This document shows positions 9,018 to 18,363 of a DNA stretch of 64,000 nucleotides, one piece after another. Numbering within the stretch: the stretch's first letter is position 1; every line of letters starts with the position of its first letter. Where the stretch lies: the NCBI GenBank assembly GCA_033344815.1, contig JAWPMR010000001.1:4946136-5010135 (forward strand). Direction: 5' to 3'. Below the pieces are notes generated by a model, which saw nothing but the letters and a program-made list of their open reading frames with translations, did no database searches and was not told the origin of the DNA. The position numbers were made by a program, and so were the translations under genes. The stretch comes from Paracoccaceae bacterium. Lineage in GTDB: Bacteria; Pseudomonadota; Alphaproteobacteria; Rhodobacterales; Rhodobacteraceae.

Positions 9018-10033
9018 CGACATCACCGTTTGTGAAGCTTGACGGCGTGGCAAAGCGATGGAACGGCCAGTTGGGCGTCGAGGACATCACACTGGATGTA
9101 CCAGAGGGTAGTTTCACAGCGCTTCTGGGGCCGTCGGGGTGCGGGAAATCCACGACACTTCGACTGTTGGCCGGGCTGGAGTTGCCGGACGAAGGCAAAA
9201 TCCTGATAGATGGTAGGGACGTCACCACAAGCGCGGCATCCGACCGGAACCTTTCGATGGTGTTTCAGTCCTATGCCTTGTTTCCGCACTTGTCTGTTGC
9301 CGAGAACGTCGTTTTTGGCCTGAAAGTCCGTCGTGTCGCAAAAGCCGAACGTCAGAAAAAACTGCACCGCGCGTTGGAAATCACCGGGCTGCTCGGGCTG
9401 GAAGATCGCAAGCCCGGCGAATTGTCGGGTGGTCAGCGGCAGCGGGTTGCTCTGGCGCGCGCCATCGTGGCGGGGCAACGCTTGTGTCTGATGGACGAAC
9501 CGCTTTCAAATCTTGATGCGAAACTGCGCAACGCGGTACGTAAGGACATCAAGAAACTCCAACGCGACCTTGGCATCACAGTCGTCTATGTCACTCACGA
9601 TCAGACCGAAGCCATGAGCATGGCTGACACCGTCGTTCTGATGAAGGACGGACAAATTCAACAAGTTGGCGCGCCAGAGGATCTCTATAGCAGGCCCAAC
9701 AATACCTTCGTTGCAGAATTTGTCGGCGCGCCGCCGATGGCATTGATTGACTCAGCCGTCCTGAACGGATTTGGCGTGGACAAGACCATCGGGATACGGG
9801 CCGAAAACATCCAGATTGTCCCGAAGGGTGAAGGGCGGATGCGCTGCGTTGTCAATGAAAGCGAATTCCTCGGCGCAGAGACATTGGTCGGTCTGGATCA
9901 CCAGGGTACTGCGGGGCTATGCGTGATCAAGCCGGGATTGTCGCTGATGCCTGAAGGCAAAGAAATCGATATCGACTTCAGCGACGAAAATCTACACGTC
10001 TTTAACGCTGAAGGCCTGCGTGTGTCAGGGTGA
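9014..10033 (+). CDS. ABC transporter ATP-binding protein, UgpC/MalK type
   Basis: ATPase subunit of importer 2, 339 residues. Walker A GPSGCGKST at about residues 39-47, signature LSGGQRQR near residue 137 and Walker B CLMDEPLSNLD near residue 158, then VVYVTHDQTEAMSMAD. The C-terminal TOBE region is a little shorter than in the paralogue at 784-1845. The ATG overlaps the DeoR stop. It powers the permeases at 11415-13114. Confidence 0.93.
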   Translation: MTTSPFVKLDGVAKRWNGQLGVEDITLDVPEGSFTALLGPSGCGKSTTLRLLAGLELPDEGKILIDGRDVTTSAASDRNLSMVFQSYALFPHLSVAENVVFGLKVRRVAKAERQKKLHRALEITGLLGLEDRKPGELSGGQRQRVALARAIVAGQRLCLMDEPLSNLDAKLRNAVRKDIKKLQRDLGITVVYVTHDQTEAMSMADTVVLMKDGQIQQVGAPEDLYSRPNNTFVAEFVGAPPMALIDSAVLNGFGVDKTIGIRAENIQIVPKGEGRMRCVVNESEFLGAETLVGLDHQGTAGLCVIKPGLSLMPEGKEIDIDFSDENLHVFNAEGLRVSG

Positions 10034-10080
10034 CAAACGACTTGCCGATACTAAGGCAAAAATAACCAAGGGAGAGAGAA

Positions 10081-11349
10081 ATGAAGTTATTTTCAACTAC
10101 TGGGCTGGGGTTGGCTACTGCGATGGCAGTTGGTCTTGCCGCACCTTCAAGCGCTGAAACCGAACTGACGATGTATTACCCGATTGCAGTCGGGGGGGCA
10201 TTGACCGAAGTGGTGGACGGCATCGTCGCCGACTTTGAGGCCGCCAATCCCGACATCAAGGTGAACGCGATCTATTCGGGCAACTATGATGACACGCGCG
10301 TGCGGGCCTTGTCTGCACTTGCATCCGGTGAACCGGCGCAGCTGGCCGTGATGTTCTCCATCGACGCCTATGATCTGATCGAGCAGGACTTGATCCTTCC
10401 ATTCGAGGAAGTTGCAACGTCCGACGCCGACAAGGAATGGCTGGGCAGTTTCTATCCTGCGCTGATGGCGAATGGTCTGATCGAAGGTCAGACTTGGGGC
10501 ATTCCGTTCCAGCGGTCCACGATTGTTGCCTACTACAACAAGGATCTGTTCCGCGCGGCTGGCCTGGATCCGGAAGCACCGCCCACGACCTGGGATGAAA
10601 TGATCTCGATGGGCAAGGCCCTGACCCAGGGCGACACTTATGGTCTGATGATCCCGTCCACCGGCTACCCTTACTGGATGTTCCAGGCGCTCGCGATCCA
10701 GAATGGCAAGGAAGTCATGTCCGGCAATGGTCTGACCACATACTTTGACGATCCGACGGTCGTTGAAACGCTGGAGTTTTGGAAATCGCTTTCGACCGAA
10801 CACAGCATCATGCCGACCGGTACCGTCGAATGGGGCACGTTGCGTCAGGCATTCCTTGAGGGTCAAACCGCGATGATGTGGCATTCGACTGGCAACCTGA
10901 CAGCGGTGAAGAATGGCGCAAGCTTTGACTTTGGCGTTGCCGAGCTGCCCGCCAATGTACGCAAGGGCTCGCCCACGGGTGGCGGTAACTTCTATCTGTT
11001 CAAGGACACAACGGATGAGGAACGTGCCGCCGCGCTCAAGCTGATGCAGTTCATGACATCCCCTGAACAGGCGGCTGCATGGTCCATCGGTACCGGCTAC
11101 ATGGGTGTGTCGCCGACCGCTTACGAGACCGAGGCGCTTCGGGCATATACGGCCGAATTCCCGCCTGCGCTCGTGGCGCGTAACCAGTTGGAAAACGCTG
11201 TCGCCGAATTTTCGACATTCGAGACAGCCCGCGTACGTGATGGCTTGAACAATGCGATCCAGTCTGCATTGACCGGCGCGAAAGAACCCGCTGACGCTTT
11301 GGCCGAGGCACAAGCCGCCGCCGTGCGCCTGCTGAGCGACTACCAGTAA
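10081..11349 (+). CDS. ABC transporter solute-binding protein (family 1)
   Basis: Periplasmic binding protein, 422 residues, with a signal peptide ending near residue 25 (SSA-ET). It shares with the protein at 1899-3185 the PFQRST, YYNKDLFRAAGLDPEAPPTT, TGGGNFYLFKDTT and LMQFMTSPEQAAAWS segments and the terminal LLSDYQ (VLSDYQ in the other). The ribosome site GGGAGAGAG precedes the ATG by 3-4 bases. The divergence in the middle domain suggests the two proteins no longer bind exactly the same ligand. A hairpin follows the stop as in operon 1. Confidence 0.92.
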   Translation: MKLFSTTGLGLATAMAVGLAAPSSAETELTMYYPIAVGGALTEVVDGIVADFEAANPDIKVNAIYSGNYDDTRVRALSALASGEPAQLAVMFSIDAYDLIEQDLILPFEEVATSDADKEWLGSFYPALMANGLIEGQTWGIPFQRSTIVAYYNKDLFRAAGLDPEAPPTTWDEMISMGKALTQGDTYGLMIPSTGYPYWMFQALAIQNGKEVMSGNGLTTYFDDPTVVETLEFWKSLSTEHSIMPTGTVEWGTLRQAFLEGQTAMMWHSTGNLTAVKNGASFDFGVAELPANVRKGSPTGGGNFYLFKDTTDEERAAALKLMQFMTSPEQAAAWSIGTGYMGVSPTAYETEALRAYTAEFPPALVARNQLENAVAEFSTFETARVRDGLNNAIQSALTGAKEPADALAEAQAAAVRLLSDYQ

Positions 11350-11355
11350 CGACCC

Positions 11356-11390
11356 GGATGGGCCTGTGCGCATCGCGTGGCGGCCCATCC
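11356..11390 (+). terminator. Intra-operon hairpin after the second binding-protein gene
   Basis: A perfect 9-bp stem (GGATGGGCC / GGCCCATCC) with a 17-base loop starts 7 bases after the stop and is followed by TTT. It sits at the same place as the hairpin at 3200-3227 although the sequences are unrelated, pointing to conserved regulation of binding-protein abundance. Confidence 0.65.
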
Positions 11391-11414
11391 TTTCGCCAAC
11401 CCCGGAGACGCGCC

Positions 11415-12308
11415 ATGTCAGCCCATGCCAACCTTGAACGTCGCAGGCAGGCCATCTATGGCTGGCTACTGCTGTCGCCCGCGGCCGTTCTGCTGACGCT
11501 GTTCGCGTTCTATCCCTCTATCGCGACTCTGTGGTCGAGCCTGTTTTCCCGCGGCACCCGACGCAAACCCACCGAATTCGTCGGTACCGAAAACTACGCC
11601 GAGCTTTTCGCCGACCCGACCTTCTGGCTCGTGGTCAAAAACAACCTCCTTTATGCGGGCGTCACAATTCCTGTGTCGATTTTCATCGCGTTGTCCATGG
11701 CACTTTGGGCAAATGGCAAGATCCGTGCGCGTGGCTTTGTGCGTACTGCCTATTTCACGCCAACTGTTCTACCGATGATCGCCGCCGCCAATCTGTGGCT
11801 GTTTTTCTACACGCCCGGTCTTGGCGTGCTGGACCAGATTGGCAGTCTTTTCGGCCTGCCGTCGGTCAACTGGCTGGGCCAGCCGGAAACGGCACTTTGG
11901 GCCATCATCATCGTCACGATCTGGAAAGAGGCGGGGTTCTTCATGATTTTTTACCTTGCCGCATTGCAAACTATCCCCGAGGATCTCAAGGAAGCCGCCG
12001 ACATCGAAGGGGCAAGCCGATGGACCTATACGCGGCGCATCGTGTTGCCGCTCTTGATGCCCACGACGTTGTTCATCGCAGTGAATGCCATGATCAACTC
12101 GGTCAAGCTGATCGACCACCTGTTTATCCTGACCAAAGGGGGGCCGTCCGACGCCTCCAAGCTGATCCTATATTACATTTGGGAAATGGCGTTCGCCTTC
12201 TTTGATGCACCAAGTGCGGCGGCTATGACGATCATGGTGATCGCGGTCCTTGGGATTGTGGCGGCGATCCAGTTCTTTTACCTCGACAAAAGGACGCACT
12301 ACCAATGA
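11415..12308 (+). CDS. ABC transporter permease, UgpA type
   Basis: Membrane subunit of importer 2, 297 residues, six hydrophobic segments, EAA loop LKEAADIEGASRWTYTRRIV then LPLLMPT. I chose the ATG at 11415, which follows CGGAGACG, instead of an in-frame ATG at 11358 that would place 19 residues inside the hairpin region. Its TGA overlaps the next ATG. Closely similar to 3261-4136. Confidence 0.92.
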   Translation: MSAHANLERRRQAIYGWLLLSPAAVLLTLFAFYPSIATLWSSLFSRGTRRKPTEFVGTENYAELFADPTFWLVVKNNLLYAGVTIPVSIFIALSMALWANGKIRARGFVRTAYFTPTVLPMIAAANLWLFFYTPGLGVLDQIGSLFGLPSVNWLGQPETALWAIIIVTIWKEAGFFMIFYLAALQTIPEDLKEAADIEGASRWTYTRRIVLPLLMPTTLFIAVNAMINSVKLIDHLFILTKGGPSDASKLILYYIWEMAFAFFDAPSAAAMTIMVIAVLGIVAAIQFFYLDKRTHYQ

Positions 12309-13114
12309 AGAGCTTGACCAATTTCATGGACAGCTTCGGTGCGATCCTGCTGGCGATCATCTGGATTGCACCTCTGCTGTTTGCGTTCTGGGCCGCCACC
12401 CACTCGACCTCGGATGCCGTCAACCTGAAACTCTTTTCGCCCTGGACGCTTGAGAATTTTCGCGTGGCCTGGGCCGGCGCCCCTTGGCTGAAGTACTTTA
12501 TCAACACCTTCTTGCTCGTGACCGTGATCCTTATCGGACAGTTCGTTCTGACAACGCTGGCGGGCTTCGCTTTTGCCCAATTGCAGTTCCCCGGCAAAGA
12601 CTTCTTGTTCATTCTGGTTCTGATGCAGCTTTTTATCCTGCCCGAAGTCCTGATCGTAGAAAACTATGCCATGATCTCACGTCTTGGGTTGTTCGACACG
12701 ATCCTTGGCGTCGGCATGCCCTATATGGCCAGCGCCTTTGGCATCTTTCTGATGCGACAGGCTTTCAAAGGCGTGCCCATCGAATTGCACGAGGCCGCCC
12801 GCATCGAAGGTTGCGGATTGCTGGGTATCCTGTGGCGGGTCTACGTGCCCCTCGCGAAACCTACGTATCTCGCCTATGCGTTGGTATCGGTGTCGACCCA
12901 CTGGAACAACTTCTTGTGGCCGCTGATCGTCACCAACTCGCCTGACACAAGGCCCCTCACAGTTGGTCTGTCGATTTTTGGTGCGCCGGAAAACGGCGTG
13001 GACATCAGCATTATTTCGGCTGCGACACTGATGTCTGTCGCCCCGTTGCTGATCGCCTTCCTGATCTTCCAACGCCAGTTTGTGCAAGCCTTCCTGCGTG
13101 CAGGGATCAAATGA
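12305..13114 (+). CDS. ABC transporter permease, UgpE type
   Basis: Second membrane subunit of importer 2, 269 residues. The EAA loop is LHEAARIEGCGLLGILWRVY followed by VPLAKPTYLAYALV. Both ends overlap their neighbours by four bases (ATGA), marking tight translational coupling from the first permease through to the phosphoesterase. Confidence 0.92.
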   Translation: MKSLTNFMDSFGAILLAIIWIAPLLFAFWAATHSTSDAVNLKLFSPWTLENFRVAWAGAPWLKYFINTFLLVTVILIGQFVLTTLAGFAFAQLQFPGKDFLFILVLMQLFILPEVLIVENYAMISRLGLFDTILGVGMPYMASAFGIFLMRQAFKGVPIELHEAARIEGCGLLGILWRVYVPLAKPTYLAYALVSVSTHWNNFLWPLIVTNSPDTRPLTVGLSIFGAPENGVDISIISAATLMSVAPLLIAFLIFQRQFVQAFLRAGIK

Positions 13115-13902
13115 CGGCAATCTTGCAGATATCCGACACCCATATCGTGCCCGAGGGTGCGTTGGTGTCGGGGCGGCTGGACACTTCTGATGCGCTCGCG
13201 CGGCTAGTGGAACGGATCACCAGCATCCGCGACCAGATCGGACCGGTTGATGCGCTTCTTGTTAGCGGCGATCTAAGCGATGATGGCAGTGTCCAAAGTT
13301 ACGCACGGTTCAAGTCACTCATCGCGCCTCTGGACCTGCCGTTATATGTCATCCCCGGGAACCACGATGCCCGTGATCCGATGCGGACTGCCTTTGATAA
13401 CAAGCTGCCTCAATCCGGCCCGCTAAACTGGACCCACCAGTTGGGTGACGTCCTCCTGATCGGGCTTGATACAATGGTCGAGGGACAGGGCTTGGGAACG
13501 TTATCGCCCGACAGCCTTATGTTTTTGCAAAGCGCCTTGTCTCAGTCAGGTGGCGCGCCGGTGCTCTTGGCGCTTCACCATCCCCCCTTTGCCTGTGGCA
13601 TCGGCTTTATGGATGAAATCGGGTTGACCAACAGGGATGACCTGCATGAAACTGTGGCTGGATATGCTGGCACGCTGCGCATGGTCTGCGGTCACATCCA
13701 CAACATGATTGTCAGCGACATTGCAGGTCATATCGCCATCTCTGCGCCATCGCCCTGCAGCACCTTCGCCTATGATCGCCGCCCGGATGCAGTTGTCGGT
13801 TACATGACGCAGGAAGATGGATGTTTGTTGCACCGATGGGACGACGGGTTTCATACTATCCGTATTGGGCCGATGGCCGGATCGGGTCCATTTCTCTTCT
13901 GA
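13111..13902 (+). CDS. Metallophosphoesterase (class III phosphodiesterase, GpdQ/CpdA-like)
   Basis: A 263-residue dimetal phosphodiesterase. Motifs in order: SDTH near residue 8, GDLSDDG, GNHD, LHHPPF and GHIH. No signal peptide, so it should act on imported substrate in the cytoplasm. It overlaps the second permease by four bases. It occupies the same position as 4962-5741, which strengthens the link between transporter and phosphodiesterase. cAMP hydrolysis is an alternative activity of the fold. Confidence 0.88.
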   Translation: MTAILQISDTHIVPEGALVSGRLDTSDALARLVERITSIRDQIGPVDALLVSGDLSDDGSVQSYARFKSLIAPLDLPLYVIPGNHDARDPMRTAFDNKLPQSGPLNWTHQLGDVLLIGLDTMVEGQGLGTLSPDSLMFLQSALSQSGGAPVLLALHHPPFACGIGFMDEIGLTNRDDLHETVAGYAGTLRMVCGHIHNMIVSDIAGHIAISAPSPCSTFAYDRRPDAVVGYMTQEDGCLLHRWDDGFHTIRIGPMAGSGPFLF

Positions 13903-13930
13903 CCGTGCCAACTGACAGAAAGCAAAACCG

Positions 13931-15586
13931 GTGAATGAACCGCACATCTTCCAGATCTTGATCCATATCGCAGGTGCGGCAGCCCTGTTGATCTGGGCCG
14001 TGCGATTGGTTCGCACAGGCGTCGAGCGTGGTTTTGCAGCACCCCTGCGTATCTGGCTGCGGCATTCAGCCAAGAACCGACTGCTTGCGGCAGCAACTGG
14101 CATGGGTGCGGCTGTCTTGTTGCAAAGCGCCACCGCCGTTGCAGTTCTGGTGTCCAACTTTGTCTCCAAGGGCGGACTTGGGACGGCGACCGGGCTGGTG
14201 ATCTTGTTGGGAGCCGATGTTGGATCGGCTGTGGTGACACAGCTCTTGATGGTGCGGCAGCCAATCCTTGTTCCATTGTTGCTTGTCATCGGGGTGGCTG
14301 TGTTTCTGCGCGGCGAAGGCAGCAACACACGGCAGATTGGCCGGATCATGATCGGACTTGCGCTCATTTTCGTGTCGCTGGACATGATCCGCGCAGCGAC
14401 CGAACCAATGATATCCAACCCGGCCACGCAAGCGGTTATGGCCTATCTCGCTCATGATCTGCTGACCGCCTTTGTCATTGGCGCGGTGTTCGCTTGGGCG
14501 GTTCACTCAAGTGTTGCGGCAGTCTTGCTGTTTGTCACGCTTGCGGGACAATCCATATTGCCGCCGCTTGCAGCCGCCACAATGATACTGGGGGCAAATC
14601 TGGGGGGAGGCTTGATCGCATTCCTACTGACCTATTCTGCACCTATTGCCGTGCGACGGATGGTTATGGGCAATTTGCTCCTGCGTGGTGGCGGCGCCGC
14701 GCTGGCGGTGCTTCTGATTGCGGCAATGCCGGAAGTATTAAACCAACTTGGGTCAACACCCGCCCGACAATCCATCAATTTGCACCTTGTGTTCAATTTG
14801 TTGCTGGCGCTTGTTGCGCTCCCGTTTGTGGGGCCGATAACGGCCGCTCTGTCCTTTATCATGGTCGAAAAACCCGATCCGGACCGCGCTTTGAACATTG
14901 CCAGCGCCCTGGATCCCGCGCTGCTGGACCGCCCGCAACGCGCAATTGATTGCGCGGCGCGCGAACTGCTGGGGATGGGCCAGAAGATTGAACAGATGCT
15001 GATCACGGTCGAACCTCTCTATGATCAATGGAACGGTGCCACCGCGAACCTGATCGCCGATCAGGACAGGGCGATCAAAAAGACGCACCTGGAAATCAAA
15101 CTCTTTCTCGCACGCCTTGGTCAGAAAGGTATGGATGAGGATTTAAGCCGCCGGTCGATGGAAATGGCCTCGATTTCAACCAGCCTCGATTCCGCATCTG
15201 ATGCCATCGCGAGGACTATGCTGGAACTCGCCAAGCGTCTGGATATGCAGAAACTGCAATTCTCACCGCAGGGCCGCGATGAAATTCGCGATTTCGCGGA
15301 TCGGGTCCAAAGCAATGTGCAGCTCGCCTTGAATGTGATGATGAACCAGAACCCGGCCGAGGCGCGCGAGCTTGTTGCGGCAAAGGAAAAGGTGCGCAAA
15401 ATAGAACAGAAACTGCAACGCAGCCATATCGGCCGCCTGCGCGAGGGGTTGGCAGAAAGCATCGAGACGAGCAACATTCATCAGGAAACACTTCGGGCTC
15501 TGAAGCAGATCAACACCGCATTTTCGATGGTAGGCCACCCGATTCTACTTAAATCAGGTGATCTGTTGAAAAGCCGCCTCGCTTAG
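13931..15586 (+). CDS. Na/Pi cotransporter family protein with PhoU-like tail
   Basis: A 551-residue membrane protein. The first 310 residues hold about eight hydrophobic segments with two inverted-repeat motifs of the NaPi-II family, LLQSATAVAVLVSNF near residue 61 and WAVHSSVAAVLLF near residue 190. The remaining part is a soluble helical PhoU-like domain (about residues 330-545). The start is GTG at 13931, 28 bases after the phosphoesterase stop, so it may be co-transcribed with operon 2. Bacterial members move phosphate with sodium, often outward. Next to phosphoesterases this could balance the phosphate released in the cell. The second motif has HSS instead of QSS. Confidence 0.85.
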   Translation: MNEPHIFQILIHIAGAAALLIWAVRLVRTGVERGFAAPLRIWLRHSAKNRLLAAATGMGAAVLLQSATAVAVLVSNFVSKGGLGTATGLVILLGADVGSAVVTQLLMVRQPILVPLLLVIGVAVFLRGEGSNTRQIGRIMIGLALIFVSLDMIRAATEPMISNPATQAVMAYLAHDLLTAFVIGAVFAWAVHSSVAAVLLFVTLAGQSILPPLAAATMILGANLGGGLIAFLLTYSAPIAVRRMVMGNLLLRGGGAALAVLLIAAMPEVLNQLGSTPARQSINLHLVFNLLLALVALPFVGPITAALSFIMVEKPDPDRALNIASALDPALLDRPQRAIDCAARELLGMGQKIEQMLITVEPLYDQWNGATANLIADQDRAIKKTHLEIKLFLARLGQKGMDEDLSRRSMEMASISTSLDSASDAIARTMLELAKRLDMQKLQFSPQGRDEIRDFADRVQSNVQLALNVMMNQNPAEARELVAAKEKVRKIEQKLQRSHIGRLREGLAESIETSNIHQETLRALKQINTAFSMVGHPILLKSGDLLKSRLA

Positions 15587-15971
15587 GGCCAGAGTCTCAT
15601 CCCGGACAAGCGCGGCGGTATGCTGCTATGTCGGAGTGAGTTGTCTGACATGGTGTCTGTGGCGCTAGGGACCCAACCTGCAATGTCTGATCTGCAGTCA
15701 TCCTGCTCTTTCGGACCAGGCGCAGCATCGGGCACCTTGGGTTAGCGGGCCGTCATGTGCCACGATCCGAATTAAAATCGGGTCTCACGGCTTGCGTTGG
15801 TTCACGTATAGCCAAGCCGATGGAGACGCGGTGCATTACTGAGTTTCCTTGAGAGGTTGCGGAACGACTTGCCCGTAGGGAGTAGCTGGAGTGTTCAGCT
15901 TTTCGGCGCTTTTTCAGAAGCCCGTTCCGGTCTGCTCCCAGCGGTCGAGAAAGGGCCGACGAACACCGGCT

Positions 15972-16020
15972 TACCCAATCACACCGTCTGCCTGTCTTCG
16001 CTCTTTGAGGGGCTAAACGA
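15972..16020 (+). repeat. Dispersed degenerate repeat, block 1, copy A
   Basis: The core TACCCAATCAC...CTGCCTGTCTTCGCTCTTTG recurs at 24004-24050 almost exactly and at 33723-33765 more weakly. All copies lie in gene-poor DNA on the plus strand. Confidence 0.6.
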
Positions 16021-16190
16021 CCCCAAGCCGTGCGGAGTTAGTGTGCAACATGGACGCGACAATCGGATCGTGGACCATAGGAAAGCTAGGAAGACCCAAC
16101 GTCCCAGCCACTGCCGCAGCGAAACTGCTGTTGTACCTATGGTGGATTGTACGAGTGCACGTTTTATTCCAATGAGTTGATGGGCATCCT

Positions 16191-16310
16191 GTGCTCTGTG
16201 TGTGTAACATGATATCGCCTTCTGCCGCGCTCTATCAGGTGTTTGGTGGTTGTATGGCCTTGGTTAAGTCAAAGGTCGTTGGAACCGCAAGGTCTCGGGA
16301 GCCCCGGCCA
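16191..16310 (+). repeat. Dispersed degenerate repeat, block 2, copy A
   Basis: Contains TGTGTGTGTAACATGATATCGCCTTCTG-like sequence, then CGCGCTCTATC, and later GTTGGAACCGCAAG with CTCGGGAGCC. The same order occurs at 33779-33900, and the first half at 42668-42728. Confidence 0.6.
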
Positions 16311-17052
16311 AACCAACTGGCCAGATGTGCAGAAAGCCGAGGTATGCACGTGCTGCCAATGATGACGCAGCATTTATTCATAGCCACTGCAGGTCGTCGC
16401 TTCATTCCAGCTAATACCGTCATACCGGACATAAGAAAGCACAATTGCTGCCAGTCGGACTCCCGGCTTAAGACACGTCGGCTGTTTGCATCATGCTCGG
16501 GGGCAGTCTAGCTCAAGGTCTCGTCTTCAGCTTCGATGATCAGCTCGTTGTCATGATGACAACGCCCTTATTCGAAGGCCTATCAGGTGTCGCCGCTCAA
16601 TCTGACAACGCGAGCGGCATGTCTCGACGCATACGCTCAAACAGTTGACCCGCATAATCAGAAGGAAAGTCAGTTCGATCCACGATACGTGCTTCAGGTG
16701 CTCGCGGGCATTTTGGGTCCTCGCGATGTGTCACGCCAGTCCAAAGAAATTCACCCTTTCGTTCGCCTTGCCGAGGCGGAACATGCACTCCTTGCGGGCT
16801 CCTTCCTTTGATTTGGACTGGGTTGACCAATTTCTCATTCTGTGTCGAACGCTTCCGCTATGCAAAACTGTTCTTTGCACGCTGCCTCGGCATCGGAAGG
16901 CGGGTCATATGCAATGACAATTAGTGCTGCCCCCTAAACGTCATCAACCGACCGGGAGCGCTGAAAACCCAAGTTTTCCGAGAAACCAGCCCAATGAAAA
17001 AACGTAACGTGGTCTCACCGGAGTCCAAGCCGCTGTCTTGGGTGCGTCCGGT

Positions 17053-18363
17053 CTAATTCACACTTGTTACCTCACGGCGATACACGCGATAAAAAGGGAA
17101 GGTGGTGGAAATGAAGAAGGTTACCAGACAGGTCAGAGCGACGGGTCCAAAAACATCAAATCCAAAAATCTCCACCATGAGGGCTATGGCAGTCAGAGGC
17201 GTGCGCAAGAGCGCCGCTAGTGCAGCCGCCATTCCGGTCACAAAAAGCAGCCGCGGATCGCTTGGCGGGGTCCAAGCGGTGGCTTCCAGAATGCGACCAA
17301 CAAGGGCCCCGCTCACCGCCCCGAAAAAAGCGGCTGGCGTGAACAAGCCCACTGATCCACCTGACGATACTGAAAATGCGACAAGCGCCATGCGCCCGAG
17401 CAAGAGTGCCAAGAGGAGACTGACGGGTCCTGTTGCCAACCCGTCCGGTTGAAACACGTCAATCAGGGTCAGGTGAGCCATACCCAGCACATATTCCGGG
17501 TGAAGATCAAAAGTACCCCAAAGGGCAGCTGTCGTTGCGACGCTACCAAATGCGCCGATCAGGATACGCGCACCGGGAGTCAAATGCGCTGAAAGTTCGC
17601 GAACGAGTACAAGGATGCTGGTGAAAATCAAAGCGATGGGCCCGGCGACAAAAACAGCGATACCCGCAGCAATGAAATAGTCATTCACCCCCAAACTTAC
17701 CGAAAACGAGACCGCGACGTCTGGTTCGGCCAAAAACAGGTGGGACAGCGAGAACGCAACCAAAGCTCCCATCGCGCAGCATAGAGCATCCTTGAGCTCT
17801 ATTTTCTCACGGCGCACGGTCTCCATCGCGAAGAGAGCGCCCGCAATTGGCGCATGGAAAAGGGTGGTGCCCATTGCGGCGATTGCAACGAGACGGGAGG
17901 CCCGTTCAATGGCGGGCGGCTTTATCCCAGCCAAGCGCGCTGCCGCTGAACCGAAGGCATTTGCCGTCAGGACCATCGGTGCCGCTATTCCGCCTGCCCA
18001 TCCGGGGCCAACGGTCAGGATTGTTGAAATGGCTTTACGAAAGCCAAAGCCAAAACCATACGCTGCAGGCTCAATGGGCTTCCAAACACCAGGCAGGCCG
18101 TGCCCCACTTCATGCACCCAAACAGGCCCGATGCCGAGCCATTTGCGTAGGAAACCAGAGCCGACAAGAACAGCAAACAACACCCCCATGCTCCTGGGCG
18201 TATCAAGAGTCGTGAGACCGGAAAACAAGACCAGATTCAATGCGATGACGCACTCTCGAACGCTCAATGTCACAGCCCAAGTCAGTGCCGCAGCAAGTGT
18301 CATGATCAGAGAAAAGCGAAGCAATTTTGCGCGCACTGCAATTTTCATAGGTATACTGAACAT
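17053..18363 (-). CDS. CLC-family chloride channel/transporter with altered signature residues
   Basis: A 436-residue, strongly hydrophobic CLC protein. The three anion-pathway motifs can be aligned by context but are changed. GSGIP reads GHGLP (87-91). G(R/K)EGP reads GIAAP (125-129), so the gating glutamate is Ala127. The GxFxP motif is normal (GLFTP). In the segment APIAGALFAMETVR, the inner proton glutamate of E. coli ClcA aligns with Thr182. Loss of both glutamates suggests an ungated anion conduit and not a 2Cl/H exchanger; this is inference. It is divergent from the glutamate decarboxylase gene, with 215 bases between. An alternative start at residue 6 (MKIAV) is possible. Confidence 0.87.
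   Translation of the reverse strand: MFSIPMKIAVRAKLLRFSLIMTLAAALTWAVTLSVRECVIALNLVLFSGLTTLDTPRSMGVLFAVLVGSGFLRKWLGIGPVWVHEVGHGLPGVWKPIEPAAYGFGFGFRKAISTILTVGPGWAGGIAAPMVLTANAFGSAAARLAGIKPPAIERASRLVAIAAMGTTLFHAPIAGALFAMETVRREKIELKDALCCAMGALVAFSLSHLFLAEPDVAVSFSVSLGVNDYFIAAGIAVFVAGPIALIFTSILVLVRELSAHLTPGARILIGAFGSVATTAALWGTFDLHPEYVLGMAHLTLIDVFQPDGLATGPVSLLLALLLGRMALVAFSVSSGGSVGLFTPAAFFGAVSGALVGRILEATAWTPPSDPRLLFVTGMAAALAALLRTPLTAIALMVEIFGFDVFGPVALTCLVTFFISTTFPFYRVYRREVTSVN

Larger units (their letters stand above)
15587..17052. other. 1.5-kb gene-poor region with degenerate repeats
   Basis: No gene can be supported here. Short frames such as 15857-16180 and 16587-16811 lack domains and ribosome sites, and the first is just the translation of a repeat that recurs elsewhere. 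Two repeat blocks (about 15972-16020 and 16191-16310) also occur near 24.0, 33.7-33.9 and 42.7 kb. I see no tRNA or CRISPR in it. Confidence 0.5.

Noticed and set aside
10147-11388. 413-codon open frame on the minus strand
   Set aside because: It is entirely antisense to the well-supported binding-protein gene, shows no domain, and reflects GC-rich codon use.
13546-14427. 293-codon minus-strand frame across the phosphoesterase and Na/Pi genes
   Set aside because: Overlaps two convincing genes on the other strand and has no domain.
15857-16180. 107-codon plus-strand frame
   Set aside because: Consists largely of repeat block 1, which also occurs in unrelated places and frames.
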